DNA of 64,000 bases from Pseudomonadota bacterium (lineage in GTDB: Bacteria; Pseudomonadota; Gammaproteobacteria; Burkholderiales; Sulfuriferulaceae). The DNA is taken from contig JAJYPN010000008.1 of assembly GCA_021795395.1 (NCBI GenBank), forward strand, positions 30,519-94,518, given 5' to 3'. The number at the start of each line of letters is the position of its first letter. Within the stretch, counting starts at the first letter, position 1. Shown here one piece after another: positions 1-10,661 of the stretch. The position numbers and the translations under genes are program-made. Under the pieces are notes generated by a model. The model was not told where the DNA came from and did not search any database. It saw only the letters and a program-made list of their open reading frames with translations.

Positions 1-1214
<1,214 letters not shown>

Positions 1215-1277
1215 GAAAGTCCTTGCCGACACAATATTACGGCACATTTTAGCACCATTCGTTCGACCGCCTGAATA

Positions 1278-3593
1278 ATGCCTACACATAGTTTTATCCG
1301 CTATATCACAGCGCCCTTATTGCTACTCGGAGGAATCGCCGCAGCCGACGACTCTGCGCTGCTGCAAAATTCCACGGTGCTCGCGCCGCCTGCCAAAAAC
1401 GATCAGAATCCGCCGGTTTTCATACGCGCCGATACCATGAGCGGGACGCAGAATCAACAGACCAACGCTATCGGCAATGTCGAATTGCGGCGCGGCGGCA
1501 CCGTGGTGACGGCCGACCAGCTCCACTATATCCAGGCTACCGATACGGTAAAGGCGGACGGCAAGGTTTGTCTCAAACAGCAGGGCCTGACCTTGAATGG
1601 CCCGAAAATCGACCTGCAGATGAACACTCAGATCGGTTACATGGATCAGCCCATTTTTTCGCTCATGGGCATCGCCGCACCGACGCAGAATAGCCATGTC
1701 GTCATAAATTCCCGTGGCGACGCGTCAATTATCAATTTCGAGGGCGAAAATCATTACCGCCTGATGCATGCCATTTATACGACTTGCCCCATAGGCGACA
1801 ACGACTGGTATTTACGCGTCAAGGAGCTCGAAATCGACAACGCCCAGCAGGTAGGCACCGCGCACGGGGCGGAAATCGATTTCAAGGGCACACCCATTCT
1901 GTATACGCCCTGGATCAGCTTTCCGCTGAACGATCAGCGCAAAAGCGGCTTTCTCGCTCCGATCGAAGGCACCACCGGGACCAGCGGCGCCGAGCTGTCG
2001 ATCCCTTGGTACTGGAATATTGCGCCCAATTACGACGCCACACTGACGCCTACCGTCATCAGCAAGCGTGGTTTGCAAATGGGCGGAGAGTTTCGTTACC
2101 TGACCGATACCTCGCATGGTTCGCTGGATACCAATTATTTGCAGGATCATCTTACCAATACCGCGCGCTGGGATATATTCGCCCAGCACGACCAGACTTT
2201 CGTTCCGGGACTGACCGGGCACTTCGTCTATCAGGCGGTATCCGACAATAACTATTTCCAGGATCTGACCAACCAGTTAAGCACGACATCGCTGACCGAC
2301 CTGGATCAGGAAGCGACCCTCAATTATCAGGGCAGCTGGTGGCAGGCGAGCGCTTCCGTTCAGCAGTTCCAGGTATTGCAGAATCCTTTCGCACCGGTGA
2401 TTCCTCCATATAGCCGGATGCCGGATCTGCACTGGTCGGGTTTGCTCACCAATGACTACGGTTTGAATTTCAATTTCACCAGCGAACTGACGCGTTTCGT
2501 ACACCCCACTCTGGTCAACGGCACCCGTTTCATCGCTTATCCCAGCCTCGATCTGCCGCTGAAAAACGATTACGGCTATATTACGCCCAAGGTAGGCTTC
2601 AATTTCACCGGGTATGAGTTGAGCCCGACATCCACCACTCCGGCTTTCAACCCCACCCGGTCGCTGCCTATAATCAGTCTGGACAGCGGCATGTATTTCG
2701 ATCGCAGCATCACCGCATTCGGTCATAACTATCTGCAAACGCTGGAGCCGCGTTTGTATTACGTCTACATCCCCTATCAGAATCAAAGCATGCTGCCCAA
2801 CTTTGACAGCGCGCCGATGGATCAGATCAACTATGCCACGCTGTTTACCGAAAACCGCTATGTCGGCGGCGACCGCATCAATAATGCCAATCAGTTGACG
2901 ATGGGCATGTCGACGCGCTTTCTCGACCAGGAGAGCGGTCTGGAACGCTTGAGCTTATCGGTGGGACAGCGCCTGTATTTCACCCCGCAACTGGTCACGC
3001 TGCCTGGCGAAGTCCCCAGCACCAGCCAGTCGAGCGACGTATTGGCCGACGTAGGCGGACAGATCAACGATCAATGGCGCGCCGATGCGGCGGTGCAGTA
3101 CAACATGCAACTCAATCAGGCGGTCAGCGACAGCTTTACCGTCAATTACCATCCCGCGCCGGGCAAAGCCATCAACTTCGGCTATCGTTCGATCAGCAAT
3201 AATTTCAATCCGGCCGCGATGGTCAACGTTCCGGGTATGCCGCTGTATGCGCAGGCGCTCTACGGACAAGCTTATTATAACGGCAATATCAACCAGATCG
3301 ATATTTCCGGACAATGGCCGCTCACCAGACGCTTGTACGGTATGATGCGTTATAACTATTCCCTGCTGGATAAAAGCATCGTGGAAGGGCTGGCGGGACT
3401 TGAATACAATGGCGGATGCTGGGCATTGCGCGGCGTTTTCCAGACGATCGCCATTGCGGCGAACACCACCAGCACGTCCTTTTTCTTCCAATTGGAGTTG
3501 AACGGTTTGGGCAGTTTAGGCTCTAACCCGCTCGACGTTCTTAAACTTAGCGTACCTGGATACACCAATACCGATGAGCTCAACAATCCTTAA
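1278..3593 (+). CDS. lptD: LptD, LPS-assembly outer-membrane protein
   Basis: A 771-residue outer-membrane beta-barrel that inserts lipopolysaccharide into the outer leaflet with LptE. It starts with a hydrophobic signal sequence (LLLLGGIAAADD). An OstA/LptA-like jellyroll region follows (about residues 45-200, with NAIGNVELRRGG and LNGPKIDLQMN), then a long barrel rich in alternating aromatic residues. Cysteines at VCLKQ, TTCPIG and GGCWAL are candidates for the interdomain disulfides known in LptD; the pairing cannot be read from sequence. The last 20 bases overlap surA, whose product chaperones LptD, so the two are translationally linked. Confidence 0.93.
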   Translation: MPTHSFIRYITAPLLLLGGIAAADDSALLQNSTVLAPPAKNDQNPPVFIRADTMSGTQNQQTNAIGNVELRRGGTVVTADQLHYIQATDTVKADGKVCLKQQGLTLNGPKIDLQMNTQIGYMDQPIFSLMGIAAPTQNSHVVINSRGDASIINFEGENHYRLMHAIYTTCPIGDNDWYLRVKELEIDNAQQVGTAHGAEIDFKGTPILYTPWISFPLNDQRKSGFLAPIEGTTGTSGAELSIPWYWNIAPNYDATLTPTVISKRGLQMGGEFRYLTDTSHGSLDTNYLQDHLTNTARWDIFAQHDQTFVPGLTGHFVYQAVSDNNYFQDLTNQLSTTSLTDLDQEATLNYQGSWWQASASVQQFQVLQNPFAPVIPPYSRMPDLHWSGLLTNDYGLNFNFTSELTRFVHPTLVNGTRFIAYPSLDLPLKNDYGYITPKVGFNFTGYELSPTSTTPAFNPTRSLPIISLDSGMYFDRSITAFGHNYLQTLEPRLYYVYIPYQNQSMLPNFDSAPMDQINYATLFTENRYVGGDRINNANQLTMGMSTRFLDQESGLERLSLSVGQRLYFTPQLVTLPGEVPSTSQSSDVLADVGGQINDQWRADAAVQYNMQLNQAVSDSFTVNYHPAPGKAINFGYRSISNNFNPAAMVNVPGMPLYAQALYGQAYYNGNINQIDISGQWPLTRRLYGMMRYNYSLLDKSIVEGLAGLEYNGGCWALRGVFQTIAIAANTTSTSFFFQLELNGLGSLGSNPLDVLKLSVPGYTNTDELNNP

Positions 3594-5004
3594 ATTCCTG
3601 CTGCTTTGCGTTGCCCTGCAGCCCGGTCTGCTGCTGGCCGCCGATGCGTCGCCCACCGCGCCCGCCGTTTCCGCTCCGCCCCCAACGTCCTCCGCCGCTA
3701 CCCCCTCGGCCGGCCCATCGCCTGCCGCCAGCGCACCGGCAAGTGCAACCGTTTCCGACGGCAAGGATAGCGCATCGCAACCGGTAGAACTCGATCACAT
3801 TATCGCCGTGGTCAACGACGACGTGATTACCCGCCACGATCTCGACGAACGATATAACCGTGCGGTACAGCAACTGGAAAGTCGGAAAATTCCGTTGCCA
3901 CCGCGCGCCGTGCTGGAAAAACAGATCCTCGAACGCATGATCAACGATCGTATCCAGCTGCAATTCGCCGACCAGACGGGCATTCGCGTCGACGATCCTA
4001 CACTGGATCGCGCCATAGACAGAATTGCCGCGCAGAATCAGCTGACCCCGGCCCAGTTTCGCGAAGCCGTCGCCAAGGAAGGCATACCTTACGACAAGTT
4101 TCGCTCCGATATCCGCGACCAGATTATCCTGACCCATCTGCGCGAACGCGAAGTCGACAACAAGATCAATGTTACCGAAGCCGAAGTCGATGCCTATCTC
4201 AATGCCTTGGCCAAACAAGGTTCCGACGACGAATACAATACCGCGCACATACTGATCAGCATTCCCGAAAACGCCACCACCGAACAGATACAGTTCGCCC
4301 ATGCCAAAGCGGAAGAAGCACTGAATAAAATCCGGGCGGGAGCGGATTTCGCCCAGATTTCAGCGAGTTACTCCAACGCCCCCAACGCACTGGAAGGCGG
4401 CGAGATGGGCTGGCGCCGGGCGGCTCAAATTCCTGCGCTGTTCAGCCGCGTGCTGATTGCCATGAAACCGGGCGAAACCAGCGACCTATTACGCAGCAAT
4501 AGCGGATTCCATATCATCAAGCTGATAGACAAGCGCAGCGCCGACAAGACTACCATCATCAACCAGACGCATGCCCGGCATATCCTCATCAAAACCAGCG
4601 AAGTGGTTTCCGCCGACGACGCCCGAAAGCGGCTGGAGGAGATTCGCGCCAGGATAGAGAACGGCAGCGCCAAATTTTCCGACATGGCGCGGCAATACTC
4701 CAATGACGCCAGCGCCTCCAAAGGCGGCGATCTGGGCTGGCTGTCGCCGGGCGAAACCGTACCGGATTTCGAACACGCGATGGATGCGCTCAAACCGGGT
4801 GAGATCAGCGAACCGGTGCAATCGCCGTTCGGGTTTCACTTGATCCAGGTATTGGAACGGCGACAGGAAGACGTCACCAAGGAACGCCAACGCATTCTCG
4901 CACGACAGGCGATACGCCAGCGTAAAATCGAAGAAGCTCAGGAAGAATGGCTGCGACAGCTGCGCGACGGCGCTTACGTCGAGTACCGCAATGAAACGCA
5001 ATAA
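3574..5004 (+). CDS. surA: SurA, periplasmic chaperone and peptidyl-prolyl isomerase
   Basis: A 476-residue periplasmic folding factor for outer-membrane proteins. A signal peptide (ILKFLLLCVALQPGLLLA) is followed by an unusual Ala/Pro/Ser-rich linker of about 40 residues before the SurA N-domain, which begins DHIIAVVNDDVITRHDL. Two parvulin domains follow: the first around TAHILISIPE and the second around ARHILIKTSE, ending FGFHLIQVLERR. The linker makes it longer than the E. coli protein of about 428 residues. Its start lies inside the lptD 3' end, and pdxA begins 6 bases after its stop, so lptD-surA-pdxA-rsmA probably form one transcript. Confidence 0.93.
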   Translation: MSSTILKFLLLCVALQPGLLLAADASPTAPAVSAPPPTSSAATPSAGPSPAASAPASATVSDGKDSASQPVELDHIIAVVNDDVITRHDLDERYNRAVQQLESRKIPLPPRAVLEKQILERMINDRIQLQFADQTGIRVDDPTLDRAIDRIAAQNQLTPAQFREAVAKEGIPYDKFRSDIRDQIILTHLREREVDNKINVTEAEVDAYLNALAKQGSDDEYNTAHILISIPENATTEQIQFAHAKAEEALNKIRAGADFAQISASYSNAPNALEGGEMGWRRAAQIPALFSRVLIAMKPGETSDLLRSNSGFHIIKLIDKRSADKTTIINQTHARHILIKTSEVVSADDARKRLEEIRARIENGSAKFSDMARQYSNDASASKGGDLGWLSPGETVPDFEHAMDALKPGEISEPVQSPFGFHLIQVLERRQEDVTKERQRILARQAIRQRKIEEAQEEWLRQLRDGAYVEYRNETQ

Positions 5005-5010
5005 ATCGCC

Positions 5011-6000
5011 ATGACCTCTCCCAGCGAGCTCATTGCGCTCACGGCCGGCGAGCCCGCAGGAATCGGGCCGGATTTATGCGTCATGCTCGCTCAGCAGCAA
5101 CGCGAACATGCGATCGTCGTGCTCGCCGACCGCGACGTCCTCCGCGAACGCGCGCAACAATTAAACTTACCGCTAATTTTACAGCAATACGAAGGGGGTA
5201 AAGCGGCAACGGCAGCCGGCGCGCTGAGCGTATTGCATATGCCGGTGGCCGACCCGGTCCGCGCCGGACAACTCAATGCCGCCAATGCCGCGTCGGTACT
5301 TGCCCTGCTGCGCCGTGCGGCAGGCGGATGCGCAGCCGGAGAATTCGCCGCGATGGTCACCGCTCCCGTGCATAAGGCGACGATCAACGAAGCGGGGATA
5401 GCGTTTACCGGTCATACCGAATTTCTCGCCGAGCTCACGGGTACACCGCATGTCGTCATGATGCTGGTCGGCGGCGGCATGCGCGTCGCGCTCGCGACTA
5501 CGCATCTGCCCTTGCGCGACGTCGCGGCAGCGATTGACGCCGCATCGCTGACCGCCACCCTGAAAATTTTGCAGCATGAACTGATCCATCGCTTCCGCAT
5601 CGCCGAACCGCGCATCCTGGTTGCCGGTCTCAATCCGCATGCCGGAGAATCCGGACACCTGGGCGACGAAGAAATCCGCATCATCGAACCCGTGCTGGCC
5701 CGATTGCGCGCGCATGGAATGCGCCTGACCGGACCCTTGCCTGCCGATACCCTGTTCAATCCAGACCGGCTGGGCGAGGCCGACTGCGTACTGGCAATGT
5801 ACCACGATCAAGGCTTGCCGGTCCTGAAATATGCCAGTTTCGGCGCCGGCGTCAATGTCACGCTGGGTTTGCCCATCGTCCGCACTTCCGTCGACCACGG
5901 CACCGCGCTCGACCTCGCCGGCAGCGGGCGAGCCCACAGCGGCAGCCTGCTCGCCGCCATCGATGTCGCGGCACAAATGAGCCGCCGCCCAACGCCATGA
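5011..6000 (+). CDS. pdxA: PdxA, 4-hydroxythreonine-4-phosphate dehydrogenase
   Basis: An NAD-dependent dehydrogenase of 329 residues, the usual length, in the DXP-dependent pyridoxal phosphate pathway. Family motifs are GEPAGIGPDL at the N-terminus, FTGHTEFLAELTGT, GLNPHAGESGHLGDEE and the C-terminal YHDQGLPVLKY and TSVDHGTALDLAG. The conserved histidines of the metal site are present. The gene starts directly after surA, and its stop overlaps the rsmA start in an ATGA, the order known from E. coli and betaproteobacteria. Confidence 0.95.
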   Translation: MTSPSELIALTAGEPAGIGPDLCVMLAQQQREHAIVVLADRDVLRERAQQLNLPLILQQYEGGKAATAAGALSVLHMPVADPVRAGQLNAANAASVLALLRRAAGGCAAGEFAAMVTAPVHKATINEAGIAFTGHTEFLAELTGTPHVVMMLVGGGMRVALATTHLPLRDVAAAIDAASLTATLKILQHELIHRFRIAEPRILVAGLNPHAGESGHLGDEEIRIIEPVLARLRAHGMRLTGPLPADTLFNPDRLGEADCVLAMYHDQGLPVLKYASFGAGVNVTLGLPIVRTSVDHGTALDLAGSGRAHSGSLLAAIDVAAQMSRRPTP

Positions 6001-6776
6001 GCAAACACATTCCGCGCAAACGCTTCGGCCAGCATTTTTTATCCGACCAGGACGTGATCACAGCCATCGTCCATGCCATCCGCCCACTCGATACCGACAA
6101 TCTGGTCGAAATCGGTCCCGGGCTAGGCGCGCTTACCCGGCCGCTGCTTCAATATATGCCGCATTTTCATGTGGTCGAGCTCGACCGCGATATCGTCGCG
6201 CGATTGCAGCGTACCTATCCCCCGGAACGGCTTACCATTCATGCCGCCGACGCCCTCAGCTTCGATTTCGCCACGCCCGGCGAAGCGTTACGCATTGTCG
6301 GCAATCTGCCGTATAATATTTCCACCCCCTTGCTTTTTCATCTCGCCGAATTTGCCGAACGCATCATCGATATCCATGTCATGCTGCAAAAAGAAGTCGT
6401 CGATCGCATGACGGCCTGTCCTGGGACGCACGATTACGGCCGACTGTCGGTCATGCTGCAATACCGTTTCGACATGGAAGCGCTGTTCGATGTACCGCCT
6501 GCCGCCTTCGAGCCGCCGCCCAAAGTCGATTCGACGGTGGTGCGCATGATTCCGCGCCGCACCCTTGAAATGCCGGCCGATGATGCGGCCCAACTGGCGC
6601 GCATCGTTGCCTGCGCTTTCTCGCAGCGGCGTAAAACCCTGCGTAATACGCTGGCTGGAATATTGACTGCAGCGGACTTTGCACATCTGGACATCGACCC
6701 GCAAAGACGCGCGGAAACCGTCTCCGTGGCCGAGTTTATCCGTATCGCCAATTTTGTTACCAAGGAAAAACCATGA
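5997..6776 (+). CDS. rsmA: RsmA (KsgA), 16S rRNA dimethyladenosine methyltransferase
   Basis: A 259-residue SAM-dependent enzyme that dimethylates the two adjacent adenines near the 3' end of 16S rRNA during small-subunit maturation. It opens with the family signature RKRFGQHFL. The SAM-binding motif is EIGPGLGALTRPLL and the catalytic motif is GNLPYNISTP. The start overlaps the pdxA stop in an ATGA junction, and the gene ends with an ATGA overlap into the next gene, whose AAGGA ribosome site lies inside rsmA. Confidence 0.95.
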   Translation: MSKHIPRKRFGQHFLSDQDVITAIVHAIRPLDTDNLVEIGPGLGALTRPLLQYMPHFHVVELDRDIVARLQRTYPPERLTIHAADALSFDFATPGEALRIVGNLPYNISTPLLFHLAEFAERIIDIHVMLQKEVVDRMTACPGTHDYGRLSVMLQYRFDMEALFDVPPAAFEPPPKVDSTVVRMIPRRTLEMPADDAAQLARIVACAFSQRRKTLRNTLAGILTAADFAHLDIDPQRRAETVSVAEFIRIANFVTKEKP

Positions 6777-7243
6777 ATTTAATCGATATCGCTCAGACCT
6801 GTTTGGATGAAATGGCTCTGCCCGCGACGCGCGTTCCCAATCTCCCCGTCATCAATCTGCCGCTGGACAGCGAGCACGGCAAGCTGAACATGTTTATCCA
6901 CAGCCATGAAGACGCCCGCCGCCTATTCGTCTATACGCGACCACAGGATATGCGTGTACCCATCCCGCGCATCGTCGCCCTGAGCGAGTTTCTCAGCCGC
7001 GCCAATTACGGATTGCCGCTGGGAAATTTCGAAATCGACATGAACGACGGTGAAATCAATTTCAAAAACAGCCTGGACATTAGCGACGGTCAACTGACCA
7101 GCAAAATGGTACAGACGCTCATCGTGTTTTCGCTGGAATGCATCAATCGCTATTTGCCCGGCATCCGCGAAGTGATTGCGGGCGCCGACCCGAAAACGGC
7201 CATAGAAGCCATAGACGGACCGACTAAAGTAGTGATCAAGTAA
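6773..7243 (+). CDS. YbjN-domain protein of unknown role
   Basis: A 156-residue soluble protein with no signal peptide or membrane segment. It resembles the YbjN family (structurally like type III secretion chaperones): the middle reads GNFEIDMNDGEINFKNSLD and the C-terminal half has the typical 'dg.lt..mv..l' helix followed by PGIREVIAGADPKTAIEAI. Start-stop overlap with rsmA and a good AAGGA site show that it is translated with that operon. The YbjN assignment is by motif resemblance only, and the function is unknown. Confidence 0.65.
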   Translation: MNLIDIAQTCLDEMALPATRVPNLPVINLPLDSEHGKLNMFIHSHEDARRLFVYTRPQDMRVPIPRIVALSEFLSRANYGLPLGNFEIDMNDGEINFKNSLDISDGQLTSKMVQTLIVFSLECINRYLPGIREVIAGADPKTAIEAIDGPTKVVIK

Positions 7244-7271
7244 ACCCGACGCCGGAACACGCCGCACGATT

Positions 7272-10200
7272 TTGGAAACGCAAACGGCCGGACAATTCAA
7301 CCGCATTGCGCTCGACCCGGCAACCTCGGTCGTCGTCGAAGCCTGCGCCGGCAGCGGCAAAACCTGGCTGCTCGTATCACGCATTTTTCGCCTGTTGCTG
7401 GCGGGCGTCGCACCCGCTGAAATCCTGGCAATCACCTTCACCCGCAAAGCCGCGGGAGAAATGCGTACCCGGCTCGACGATTGGCTGCGTTACTGCGCCG
7501 GAGCAAGCGACACGGAACTTCGTGGATTCCTGCGCGAACGCGCCGTTGCCGATGCCGATGCCGAACTGGACACACATCTGCTGGCGGCACGCAACCTGTT
7601 TGAAATAGTCCTGACCGCACAGCCCCGACTGAATATTCATACCTTTCATGGCTGGTTTTTCGATATCATACGCCGCGCGCCGCTGGAAACGGGTTTGGTC
7701 GGCCATACGCTGTCCGAACAGACCGAATTGCTGAGGCAGCGCGCCTGGACGCGCTTTACCCGGCAACTCGCCAAATCCGTGGATGAACCATTAACGGTAG
7801 CGATGCAAACCATGCTGGCGGAAATCGGTTTGTCGAATACGCGCCGGCTATTGCAGAATTTCGTCTACCGCCGCGCCGAATGGTGGGCTTATACCGAAGG
7901 GCAGCCCGATCCAGCCGCCTACGCAATCGCGCAATTACGGGAACAAATCGATTTCGGCATAGACAGCGACATTGCCCAACAGCTGTTCGAGGAACCGGAT
8001 TTTATTCCGGCGTTGCTCGATTACGCACGCTTGCTGGGCGCAAGCACCGAAACGCGGCAAAAAAAGGGCCGGGACATTCTGGCGATTCTCGATGCCGCGC
8101 TTACGCCCGTATTGCGGCTGCAGCAACTGATTGCCCTGATCCTGACGCAAAAGGGTGAAATCAACGCGACCTTCACCGCCGGAAAAACCGCGTCATCGCA
8201 AGCACTTTATACGGCGCATCTGCGGATCGGCGAATATTTGATGGTGGCGCGGCAACGCCTGCAGACCCAGGCCAATTTCCGCTACAATGAGCGCGGCATA
8301 TACCTGGGCGCAAGGCTGCTGGAACATTACCAGAACGTCAAACATGAAGCACGGGTACTGGATTTTAGCGATATCGAATGGCAGGTGGCGCGACTATTGA
8401 CGCATTCCAGTCACGCCGAATACCTGCAGTTCAAGCTGGACGCCCGTTATAGGCATATCCTGCTCGATGAATTCCAGGATACCAATCCGGTGCAATGGCG
8501 CATCCTGCAAAATTGGTTCGAAGCGGCGCATCAATCGCGCGAACTGCCAAAAATATTCCTGGTCGGCGACCCAAAACAATCGATTTATCGCTTTCGCGGC
8601 GCACAAGCCGGGCTATTCAAACTGGCCAGCGATTACCTGACGCGACACGGGGCGACCTATCTTACGCAAAATTGCACGCGGCGTAACGCAGCGCCTGTAA
8701 TCGGCGCCATCAATACCGTTTTTGCGCAAACCGCCAATCCGTTGTTTCAACCGCATAGCGGTTACGATAGTGATCGCCCCGGTCGCGTCGAAGTGCTGCC
8801 GCTGGGAGCGACGCAAGCAGCGGAAAACGCTTTAGCGAATCGCGATGAATGGCGCAATCCCTTGCTCGACCCGCGCCCTGCCGATAATTCCACCAGCGAT
8901 CGCCATGAGGAAGCAAACGTATTGGGATGCCGCATAAAGGCGATTATCGCTACCTGGATGATAGACGATGGCAATGGCGGCAAGCGCCATCCCGAGTACA
9001 GTGACATCATGGTGCTGGTGCGGACTCGCACTCATCTGAAAATTTATGAAACCGCGCTGAAAACCGCTGGGATACCGTTTGTCAGCAATCGCCGCGGCGG
9101 TTTGCTCGACAGCATGGAAATTGGTGATTTGTTGAGTCTGTTGCAATTTCTCGGCAGTCCGCACAACGATCTCGCTCTGGCGCGTATCCTGCGCTCGCCG
9201 CTGTTTTCCTGCACCGACGACGAATTGATGGTGCTGCGCAATGCGCAGATTCAAGACTTATGTCACGCGGCCTGGTGGCCGGCGATGCTATCGCTGCCGC
9301 AACCGGGCCCCGCATTGCGACGCGCCATCGATTTATTGCAGGGATGGATACGGCTCGCCACGCGCATTCCGCTGCACGATCTGCTCGATCGTATCTATTT
9401 CGAAGCGAATGTGGCGGCACGCTACCATGCTGCCGTTCCCAGCCCGTTGCAAAGCGGCGTTACCGCCAATCTGACCGCATTCATGGAACTGACACTGACA
9501 CTGGGCGGCGGCCGTTACCCCAGCCTGCACCGTTTTTTGACCGATATCGCCACTCTGCGGCGCGATGCGGAGGAAAATCCTGACGAAGGCGATCTACAGG
9601 AAAACGGCAACGCCGTACGTCTCTATACCGTTCATGGCGCCAAAGGGCTGGAAGCGCCCATCGTCTGGCTGCTCGATGCCGGCGCACGCAATCTGCAACA
9701 TGACAGTTACCGGGTATTGTTCGAGTGGAAAGCCGGCGCGGCCCGACCAACGCACTTTTCCCTGCTGTCTACCCGAGAAAACGCCGCACCATATCAGCAG
9801 CATTACCTGCAAGGCGAGGCAGAACACGCCAGCCAGGAAAACCTGAACCTGCTGTATGTCGCCATGACCCGTTCGCGCCAGGCGCTGCTGGTTTCCGGTG
9901 TAGCCGGCAAGGGCGGCCAGAACTGGCATCAAACGATCCGGTCGGCGCTGGCTGCCGATGGCAAGGAACTGGTACTGGGCGACGATCTGACCGCTGACTG
10001 CGCCCGCCGGATCGACGCAGCGGTCGCCCCGATCCGCGACCATTCCGTAGCAACCGATATCAAGCTGCCGATGAGGGTCGGCGTACGCAACAGCGCCAGC
10101 GCCAGTACGGCATCGGAATTCGGCACGCTGGTGCATAAATTGCTGGAGCTCATGATACCGCCCGCTGCGATCACCGACGCGAGCCGGTTACACGCTCATG

Positions 10201-10580
10201 TCGATGGTCATTCTCAGTTCGAGGATGCGTTGAGCTTGAGCAAATCGATCGTCGCGCAAGCGCATCTGCAACGTTTCTTCGATCCCGCCTTGTATTTACG
10301 CGCCCGTAACGAGGTCTCCTATCTGCGCAGCAACGGCGGCACGTATCGCATCGACCGCGTCGTCGAGTTCGAGAAGGAAATATGGCTGCTCGATTACAAA
10401 ACCGGCCATGCCGGCGATGACGAGCAACTGATAGCGATGCATGGCGCTCAATTACAGGAATACCAGGACGCCCTGCGCGTATGCTATCCGCAAAAAACCG
10501 TGCATTGCGCGTTGATCGATCGTACCGGCAAGCTCATCGTGTTGCAGGCGGATCAGCTGAAAACGGCGGCCGACCGATAA
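7272..10580 (+). CDS. addA: AddA/RecB-type ATP-dependent helicase-nuclease
   Basis: A 1102-residue UvrD-superfamily protein for processing double-strand DNA ends. Helicase motifs in order: Walker A CAGSGKTWLL (about residue 25), TFTRKAAGEM, Walker B DEFQDTNPVQW (about 400), VGDPKQSIYRFRGAQ, TVHGAKGLEAPIVW (about 785) and YVAMTRSRQAL (about 860). A C-terminal RecB-family nuclease domain is intact: GTLVHKLLE, then IDRVVE, LLDYKTG and the QLQEYQ motif. The start is a TTG at 7272, 28 bases after the YbjN gene. In betaproteobacteria addA normally follows addB; no addB is in this window. Confidence 0.85.
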   Translation: METQTAGQFNRIALDPATSVVVEACAGSGKTWLLVSRIFRLLLAGVAPAEILAITFTRKAAGEMRTRLDDWLRYCAGASDTELRGFLRERAVADADAELDTHLLAARNLFEIVLTAQPRLNIHTFHGWFFDIIRRAPLETGLVGHTLSEQTELLRQRAWTRFTRQLAKSVDEPLTVAMQTMLAEIGLSNTRRLLQNFVYRRAEWWAYTEGQPDPAAYAIAQLREQIDFGIDSDIAQQLFEEPDFIPALLDYARLLGASTETRQKKGRDILAILDAALTPVLRLQQLIALILTQKGEINATFTAGKTASSQALYTAHLRIGEYLMVARQRLQTQANFRYNERGIYLGARLLEHYQNVKHEARVLDFSDIEWQVARLLTHSSHAEYLQFKLDARYRHILLDEFQDTNPVQWRILQNWFEAAHQSRELPKIFLVGDPKQSIYRFRGAQAGLFKLASDYLTRHGATYLTQNCTRRNAAPVIGAINTVFAQTANPLFQPHSGYDSDRPGRVEVLPLGATQAAENALANRDEWRNPLLDPRPADNSTSDRHEEANVLGCRIKAIIATWMIDDGNGGKRHPEYSDIMVLVRTRTHLKIYETALKTAGIPFVSNRRGGLLDSMEIGDLLSLLQFLGSPHNDLALARILRSPLFSCTDDELMVLRNAQIQDLCHAAWWPAMLSLPQPGPALRRAIDLLQGWIRLATRIPLHDLLDRIYFEANVAARYHAAVPSPLQSGVTANLTAFMELTLTLGGGRYPSLHRFLTDIATLRRDAEENPDEGDLQENGNAVRLYTVHGAKGLEAPIVWLLDAGARNLQHDSYRVLFEWKAGAARPTHFSLLSTRENAAPYQQHYLQGEAEHASQENLNLLYVAMTRSRQALLVSGVAGKGGQNWHQTIRSALAADGKELVLGDDLTADCARRIDAAVAPIRDHSVATDIKLPMRVGVRNSASASTASEFGTLVHKLLELMIPPAAITDASRLHAHVDGHSQFEDALSLSKSIVAQAHLQRFFDPALYLRARNEVSYLRSNGGTYRIDRVVEFEKEIWLLDYKTGHAGDDEQLIAMHGAQLQEYQDALRVCYPQKTVHCALIDRTGKLIVLQADQLKTAADR

Positions 10581-10661
10581 CCACTGCATCGATCGGGCAA
10601 CCCCAAAGCGTCCAATGCCGGTATCATTCGCCGGGGTGGACGCAATGGCCGATCCAGGCGC

